Source of the DNA: Lepus europaeus
Lineage: Eukaryota; Chordata; Mammalia; Lagomorpha; Leporidae
Reading direction: 5' to 3'
DNA: 64,000 nt
NCBI RefSeq assembly: GCF_033115175.1
Contig: NC_084829.1
Coordinates: 131,722,996 to 131,786,995, forward strand
Position numbers and translations under genes: made by a program. The notes beneath the pieces were generated by a model that was not told the origin of the DNA, searched no databases, and saw nothing but the letters and a program-made list of their open reading frames with translations. Positions 51,301 through 60,300 of this stretch are shown in pieces (position 1 is the stretch's first letter; each line of letters starts with the position of its first letter).

Positions 51301-54300
51301 TTATAAAATACTATGGACCATAAAACACATATACAATAATGAAATCAAAATTTACACTATACTGAGATCAACTTGCTGTTATGAGCAAATGAATTAAAGA
51401 ACATACCTCATTTTGGCATGAACTGTTAGTGAATCCAAGAGGTTCATTGGCAATGGAGTAATAGATCCTGAAGCCAAACAGCTGGTTCCAGGGAGAGGTA
51501 TCCTCATAATTCCATTTCCATAAATAGTTTCTACCAGAGCTCCCATAGGTAGCGTAAAACATTCTGAATTTGTAGAGTATGCATTACATAATAGGGCAAT
51601 TTTATAGTCATTCATTTGTAAACTTTTATTTCTCAGACTCTGCTGTAGAAACCTAAAAATTCAGATCCCATTAAAAAATTATTAAAAATTTCCATAAAGT
51701 TAACTTCCATCTTATAAAAAAAAGTTTTTTTCTTGCTCAGGATTGCTTGGCTATTTGGGGTCTTTTGTGATTCCATATGAATTTTAGGATTTTTTTCTAA
51801 CTCTGTAAAGAATGCCATGGGTATTTTGATAGGGATTGCACTGAATCTGTAAATTGTTTTAGGCAATATAACATTTTAATGACATTGATTCTTCTGATTT
51901 GTGAGCAAAGAATATCTTTCCAATTTTTTTTGTATCCTTGATGATTTCTTTCATCAATATTTGATACTTTTCATTGTATATATCTTTCACTTCTTTGGCT
52001 AAAATTATTTTTAAATATTTGATTTTTAAAATTAAAAAATTTTGTTTTTAGCTTTTAACAGATTCAATGTAGTGTGTAGATACAATTCTACAAACATAAA
52101 AATATTCCCTTCTTCCCTCCTCTTCTCTTCCTCCCATCCTCCCTCCTTTTTAATTTTTTTTAGATAACATATTTTAAATCTGCATCACAGTGAAAAGGCT
52201 TAATGCTTCCCAAGTAAAAAGCAAAAAATCCCTAGTTTAGTGGGAATACAGACAACAGCTATAAACAATAATTGAATGGAAAAACGACCATTTCACCCAA
52301 ATAAAGTAAATATTAAAGTAATTACAGATCATTAAAACTATATAACATTCTTTTTTTTTTTTTTCCTAAAGATTTACTTTTGTATTTGAAGGTCAGAATT
52401 ACAGAGAGAGAATGAAATCCTGCAGGTTCACTTCCCAAGTGGCTGCAACATGTAGGGCTGGGCCAAGCTGAAGCCAGGAGCCAGGAGCTTCATCTGGGTA
52501 TCCCACACAGGAGCAGGTTCCCAAGCACTTGGGCCATCCTCTGCTGTTTTCTCAGGCACATCAGCAAGAAGTTGCATAGGAATTAGAGCAGCTGGGACTA
52601 GAATCTGTGCCCATATGGGATGCTGGCAATGCAAACTGTGGCTTAACCTGATATGCCACAGCACTGGCCCCAGTATAACATTCTTAATTACTGGTTTGAC
52701 AAAGGTATAATACAAGGTTTTACAAAACCATATTTACTGAATACTAATACCCACAGACATTCTTCTTCTTTTTTTTTTTCCCCCCAAATTTTAGTTCCCA
52801 TATATAAGGGAGAATATGTGCTATTTGTCTTCCTGAGCCTGGCTTTTCACTCAACATTTTGTCCTGCAGTTGTATCCATTTTGCTGTAAATGGTAGAATT
52901 TCATTCTTTTTTATAGTTGAATAATATTCCACATTTTCTTTTTCCATTCATATGATGATGGACACCTTGGTGGATTCCAAATTTTGGCTACTGTGAGCAG
53001 TGCTGCTATAAACATGGTGGTGCAGGTATCTCTAATACATTGTGTTCAAGTCTTTTAGGTATATACCCAATAGTGAGTGGACTGCTGGATCATGTGGCAA
53101 GTCTATTTCTAGGTTTTAAGAAATCTCCACCCTGTTTCCCACAGTAGCTACACTAGTTTACATTCCCAATACTTTGTCCCTATCCTCACCAGCATTTATG
53201 TTTTGGATTTTAGCTATTATGAAAGGGGTAAGGTGATATCTCATCATGGTTTTGACTTGCATTTTCCTGATGGCTAATGATGCTGAACATTCTTTCATGT
53301 ATTTGTTGGCCATTTGTATTTCTTCTTTTGAAAACCCTCTATTGAAGTCCTTTGCCCATTCCTCACCTGGATTGGTTGATTTTTGTTGTTGAGTTTTTTT
53401 CAGTTGCTAATATTTGGGATATTGATTCTTTGTAGGAGAGGTAGTTTTCAAATATTTTTTCCTAATCTATTCAATATCTCCTCACTCTGTTATCATTTCC
53501 TTTGCTATGCAAAAGCTTCTGAGCTTGATATAGTCCTATTTCTTTAGTTTCTCTTTTGTTGCCAGTGCTCTGGGGGTCTTATCCAAGAAGTCATCCCCTA
53601 CACCAATGTCTTGGAGTGTTTCCTCTACATTTTCTTCCAGTAACTTCATAGTCTCAGGTCGTCAATTTAGGTCTTTGACCCATCTTGAGTTGTTTTTTTT
53701 TTTATATGGTGAGAGGTATATATCTAATTTCATTTTTCTACATATATACATCCAGTGTTGCCAGCACCATTGTTGAAGAGATCATCCTTACTCTACTGTA
53801 TGGTCTCAGCAGTTTTGTCAAAAATTTCTAGGCTCTCTTCTGTTTCACTAATCTGCCTATCTGTTTTTATGACAGTACCATGATGTTTTATTTACTACAG
53901 CTTTGTAGTATGCTTTGAAGTCAGGTATTGTGATCCTTTTAGCTTGATTTGTCTTGTATCGGGTCTCTTTGACTCTTCTGAGTCTTTTGTCATTCCATAT
54001 GAACTTCAGGATTGCTTTTTCTGGTTCTGTAAAGAATGTCATTGGTATTTTGATAGGAAGTGAACTGAATTTTTAGATTGCTTTGGATAGCAAGACTTTA
54101 AAATATATATATGTATATATATTATATATATATATAAATACATGCTTTTTTTTTCTTTAAAGATGTATGTATTTGTTTGAAAGGCAGAGTTACAGAGAGG
54201 CAGAGGCAGAGACAGACAGAAAGATCTTCCATCCATTGGTTTACTCCCCACAAAGACCAGAACTAGGCTGATCCAAAGCCAGGAGCTTCTTCTGGGTATC

Positions 54301-57300
54301 CCACATGGATGCAAGAGCCCAAGGACGTGAGTCATCTTCTACCGCTTTCCTAGGCCATGGCAGAGAGCTGGATTGGAAGTGAAGCAGCCAGAACTCAAAC
54401 TAGTGCCTGAATGGGATGCCAGCACTGAAGGCAGTGGCTTTACCTGCTATACCACAGCACCAGCCCCAGTAAGACATTTTAATGATGTTGAGTCTTCCAA
54501 TTGATGAGCAAGGAATATCTTCCAATTTTTTTATGTCCTTGGTGACTTCTTTCAACATTTGGTATTTTTCATTGTAGAGATCTTTTACCTCTTTGGTTAA
54601 ATTTATTATTAAATATTTGATATTTTTTGTGGCTACTGTGAATGGGATTTCTTTCTTGAATTCTCTTTCTGTGAGTTCATCATTAGCATACAAAAAAGAT
54701 ACTGTTTTGTGTATTTGTTTTATAACTTGCAACTTTACTGAACTGGTTTACCAATTCTAACAGCTTTTTGGCAGAGTGTTTAGGTTTTCCAATTAACAAC
54801 ATCATGCCATCTGCAAATATAGATAATTTGACTTCTTTTCCAATTTTGATGCCCTTTGTTTGTTCCTAACTGCCCTTGCAAAAACTTCCTGTATTATACT
54901 GAATTACAGTGGTGAAAGTGGACATCCTTGCCTTGTTCCAGATCTTAGGAGAATAGATTACTCAGGTATAAAAAAGAATGAAATTCTACCATTTGCAGCA
55001 AATTGGATGCAACTAGAGGATATCGTGTTGAGTCAAATAAGCTGGACTCAGAAAGACAAATACTAAACGTTCACCCTTATATGCAGGAGCTAAAATTAAA
55101 AAAAAAAAAAGAAAGAATGTCTGTGTCTGGGTATGTAAGTATTGCTGCAAATTTAGTTTTGTAAAATTTTGTTTTGTAACTTTGTCAAACCAATGGCTAA
55201 GAGTGTTATACTACTATAGTTTTAATGATCTGTGATTACTTTAAAATTTACTGTATATGGGTGAAATGGTCATTATTCCATTCAATTACTATTTAGAGCT
55301 GTGTCTATATTCCTACTAAACTAGAGTCTTTTTACTTTTTACTTGTTAACCTTCTTATTTGGTTTAGTATTAAGCCTTTTTACTGTAATGTAATTTTAAA
55401 ACATGTTATCACAAAAACTGAAAAAAAAAAAGGAAGAAAGAAAAAGGGAGGGAGGGAGAGAATGGTAGGGAGGAAGGAAGGTAGGAAGGGTATATCATTA
55501 TATTCTTGGAACTATATCTACAGATCACACTAATTAAAAATATTAAAAACTAATTAAAAATTAAAATAAACATTTTTTTAAAAGTTCAACTTTATATAAC
55601 TATTTACTATCTTTATTCCTATAACTATTACAGTTTCTGTTTGAAATGGAAAGTAGAAATACACATAAAAGTTTGGGTAGCATTTCAGAAGAAAATTATA
55701 AGATAAATATAAGTCAGTTATAAGTTAAAAAAAAGAGTAGCTGGTAAGTACATATTACCTATATAAGGCTGTATTAGGCTAAGTCTTAAAGAATGAAGAA
55801 ATAACTTATTAACCTATGAACTAGGTCCCCACCTATAGGCACTGGTTTGAGTCCAGGCTGCTCCATTTCTGATTCAGCTCTCCGCTATGGCCTGGGAAAG
55901 CAGTAGATGGCCCACGTGGGAGACCTGAAAGAAGCTCCTGGCTCCTGGCTTTGGATCAGCGCAGCTCCAGCTTTTACAGTCAACTGGGGAGTGAATCAGC
56001 AGATGGAAGACCTCTCTTTTTCTCTCTCTCTGGCCTCTCCTGACTTCCCAATCAGTAAATAAATCTTAAAAAAATAAATAAGTAAATACATCTTTTAAAA
56101 AAAAAAGATATATGAAAAGATGGATAAGGAGTGTCTCATAAAATGAAAGTCAAATGAAATAAGAGGTTTGACTACCCTATAGTTTCCAATGAAGAGATAT
56201 GATGCAGTCTTTCTCAGAAATTCAAGGTGTTTCTAGCTATTTCTAGTACTCTGAATTGAAGTACAGTCCTATTTAAGAAGATGATTTAAGATGATTCTTT
56301 GAATCATCACAGGTGTGGCAGAGATGTAAGGGACCATGCCAGCCGGATCAGTGCCATCAGTGCCATCTGGCAGCCCACAGTGTGAAAGCTATCTCAAGTC
56401 AGACTGTGTTCCAAACCCAAGTACTTGAGAAATCTGGTAACATCTTCATATTAACAAAGTTGATACTCTTCAACTACATTAATAACTTAAATATTTATTT
56501 ATTTATTTTATTTGACAGAATAACAGAGAGAGGTGCAGAGTGACAGAGAGATCTTCCATCAATTGGTTTACCCCCCAAATGGCTGCAACAGCCAAGTCTG
56601 GGCCAGGCTGAAGCCAGCAGCCAGAAACTCCATTCTGGTTTCCCACATGAGCGGCAGAGGCCCAAGGAGTTAAACCAACCTCCCCTGTCTTCCCAGGGAC
56701 ATTAGTAGGAAACTGGATCATAAGTGGAGCAGTTGGGACTCAAATCAGCACTCTGACAAGAAATGCCAGTATCACAAACTGTGGCTCAACCTGCCGTAAC
56801 ACAATGGTGGCTCCTTAAAAAATAACTTTAAATGGTAACATGTAAAAATGAAGATCAGCCTTGAAAATTAAAAACAAATCTATACATCTAACAGGATTTG
56901 TTAATCTAGTTTTCTAAGGCAGGCACTGATTAATTTATTCTGTTATGACACACAAATTAAATATTCATCCTGATCTCTAGTGGGTGTGGAGTGAAATTTA
57001 CAAATTTCACACAAACACTGAGAGCAATGATAGCCTACAATCAACTTCATTTAATTATTTTAGAGAAAATGAGAAAGAAATAAAGAGTGAGAAAGCGAGA
57101 AATACAAGAGCTCATATCTGTTGGGATTGGCCCAGACTGCAACTAGCATCTGGGTACTCAATCCAGGTCTCCAGTGTGGGTGGTAGGAAACCATCACTGC
57201 TGCCTCCCAAGGTCAGCATCAACAGGGAGCTAAAGTCAGGAGCTAGACCCAGTGTTAGGTGTTTAATCTAGGCACTATGATATGGGATTCGGGCACCATA

Positions 57301-60300
57301 ACCACCAGCTAAATGTTTACCTCACCCTACTCCACCATTACTAAACAAGAAAATTGTCAAGCAACAAATAACTTACTCATGATGAAGCCTTAGGGAATGA
57401 GGTATTGGAATCTGTAGCTTGGAGTTGTCATTTTGGGCTTTTCTATTGAGGTGAATCCAAATACAAGTCATAGCAAAGGCATGAGTTGACTGGGGCTTGT
57501 TAATATCAGGAACTGGTATACACTGAAAAATAAAAATTTGTAGATTATAAGAAAGGGAAGAATTAAATATTATATAATACTTTTCTGCTATTTCTTTTTA
57601 AAAATTACATTTCAGTTTGGCACCAAAGGCTCCTTGACTACTCAATAACTCACATTAGAAGACCTAACAGCCATAAAAGTTTGAAACTCTTACAAGAGGT
57701 TTTATTCGGCATGTTTTTACTTGCAAAGACAGTAATGTAAATTCATAGGTGTGTAATTATATTTTCCTACTATTAAAAGCAGTCTTCAATTAAAATCATT
57801 TTTAAATTTAAATCTTTTAGACTTGTAATTTTGATTAACAAGGATTATAAGAATATTTTTTAAAAATCAAATGCCAATTCTCAAGTCTCCCTTAGTTGCT
57901 TATTCCATTCATTTATATTAAGTATACCTTTCCCTAAAGCCTTAATAATTTAATAAACAAATCAAACCTGTAAAAACATCTGTTCACATTCAACATATCA
58001 GTTTTATATATTTATGCTCTACAATGGAAAGATGTTGTTAAACAATTGGTACATCTAATTTTAATTTTGTTATAGCAGCATGTTTTATTTTAAGATTCAG
58101 AGATTACTTAAACTGCTGAAGACACTCAAAAGATAAAATCAGTTTCATTCAAGAGTGGGCCATATACTGATCATCTACAATCCTGACTGGCCAAAATTTT
58201 AAATTCAACATAATCATATTATCACTTCTGAGAAATATTTTGTCAGAGATGTTCACTATTGCATAACATTTCTGGCACTATACCCGGTACCTTTATCATA
58301 ATTATGACTGTAGTCAAGTTTCCTGTAAATAGTAGCATTTTCTATGGAAAAATAAGTCAATAAAAATTGGTTCAGTTATTAACAAGCCAAACACGCTTCT
58401 ATGGAACCTCTCCCCAAACTTCTTGAAGCTCTGATGTATTGACTTTGGTCTGTCCTTATCGTAAAACGTGTCAACAAATATTTTTGCAGAGTTAACACTA
58501 AAACTACAAATTGGTGACACCTTAAAGGCACAGTAGGAGAACTGTCTGTTCCTTCAGTGTCCTGTCACTAGATGTATATAAAAATTATACTGCTTTTGGC
58601 ATAAATGAAATCTAAATCTTAAAAAGTTAATATTAGTAATCTCCCTAGGCTCTAGTCATGAGTTGCCAGGGCTATGGAAGCCTTTAGAGAAAATGTTATT
58701 GTAATATACTAGAAATAGAATTTCTAAGTCTTGTATATACTTTCACAAACAAAAACCTGAGAAATATGCAACCTAAATAACCACATTAAACATATTGACA
58801 TGGATGATATGGATGTCTATAATTTGCTTTAAAATTGTTCATCATTAACAACAAAAACATAAGAAACATGAAATAAGAATATTTCTTGGTGATAGGTTCG
58901 TGGGGGTTTATTGTATGTACTCTACTTTTTGTGTGTGCTGAAATTATTCATAATAAAATATTCCTAAAAAATGGCAATCAAAATACATTACATTTTACTC
59001 AAACATCTTATGAGGGGACACACTGAGACTCAATTAGAAACAAACAAAAAAAGAGGTATTAACAAGATACTGCTGTTATCTAGCCATTCAATGATTGGCA
59101 TAGATTAAAATAACATTTAGTGCTTCTTAAAATCATAGAACTCCTGAAAATGTAGAGTAGCTTGTTAAGCAAGATATTCAATGTGATTTAGGAAAAACTT
59201 TAAAAATAATTTATCTCAATTTCTTCATTTAACATATGAGTGAACTAGTGTCAAAGCGACTAAATGCCCATCCTATGCTCATGGCTGGTCAAATTCTCAC
59301 AAAATCACAGTAAAATCTTAAATGTAAATCAAACATAATTTACTCGTCACATTGTTAAGTACTCAGTAAAACTTACTTCTTTTTCTGGATACAGCAGATC
59401 GAAGAGTTTCATGACAGGGAGAAAATCGGCTAGTGCATTTTTCTGAATACTTCCAGAAATGAACTGCAGGAGTACCCACATCAGATGGTCTCTGCCTTTA
59501 ATCAGTCCTCGCCCTGCTAACTACAAAAGATGTTTAAATACAGGTATATTCCTGGTTATTTACAGAGAATGAGGTAGGAAACTTGTTTGCTTATTTGTTA
59601 TGTATTTAAGTGTTTATCTGAAAGTCAGAGTTACAGAGAGAGAGATCTGCCATCCGCTGGTTCACTCCCTAGATGGCCACAATCACCAGGACTGGGCCAA
59701 GAGCTTCTTTTAGGTTTCCCACATGGGTGGGGCCCAAATACTTGGGTCATCTGCTGCTGCTTTTCCCAAGCCATTAGCAGGGAGCTGGATTTGAAGTGAA
59801 GCAGCTGGGACACCAACTAGAGCCATATGGGATGCTGGCATCCCAGGCAGTGGTTTACCCATTACACCACAATGCTGGCACCTATTCATTTATTTCTAAA
59901 GAGAAACTCTAGTTTCTGCTATTAGAAAGTAAGTATCTAATTTGACACTTGTAGGACACCACACAAAGCTACCTGCTAAATTATTTTAATATTATATATA
60001 ATTTATATTTTCATTATTTATTTATATTTATACATTTATAATATATAAATTTTATATTTAGATATATTTTTATTATATATAAATTCTTTCCTGTTTCCTA
60101 AAACTATGCTTTAGAACACAATTAAATGGACCATATGTGTGTGAGAATCAAGTTTAATATGGTATTATTAAAATATGACATCAGAACATGAGGAATATTT
60201 TATTAAACAATAGCATTTTTTAAAAATGTAAAATCCTCATCATAAAACTTTTCTTGGTTTCCTGTAAATAACAGAAATTAATACAGTGGTGGTAGAAGCA

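Larger units (their letters stand above)
52040..54950 (-). mobile_element. L1 copy (3'UTR to ORF2), interrupted by two SINEs
   Basis: Minus-strand L1: 3'UTR at about 52040-52740, ORF2 C-terminus at 52744-52950 ([11 protein letters not shown]), more ORF2 to 54080, with [10 protein letters not shown] and [13 protein letters not shown] at 53857-54042. It resumes at 54472-54950, where the ORF2 segment [10 protein letters not shown]...[10 protein letters not shown] is read. C-repeats at 52353-52673 and about 54140-54470 split it. Many stops; dead copy. Confidence 0.85.
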
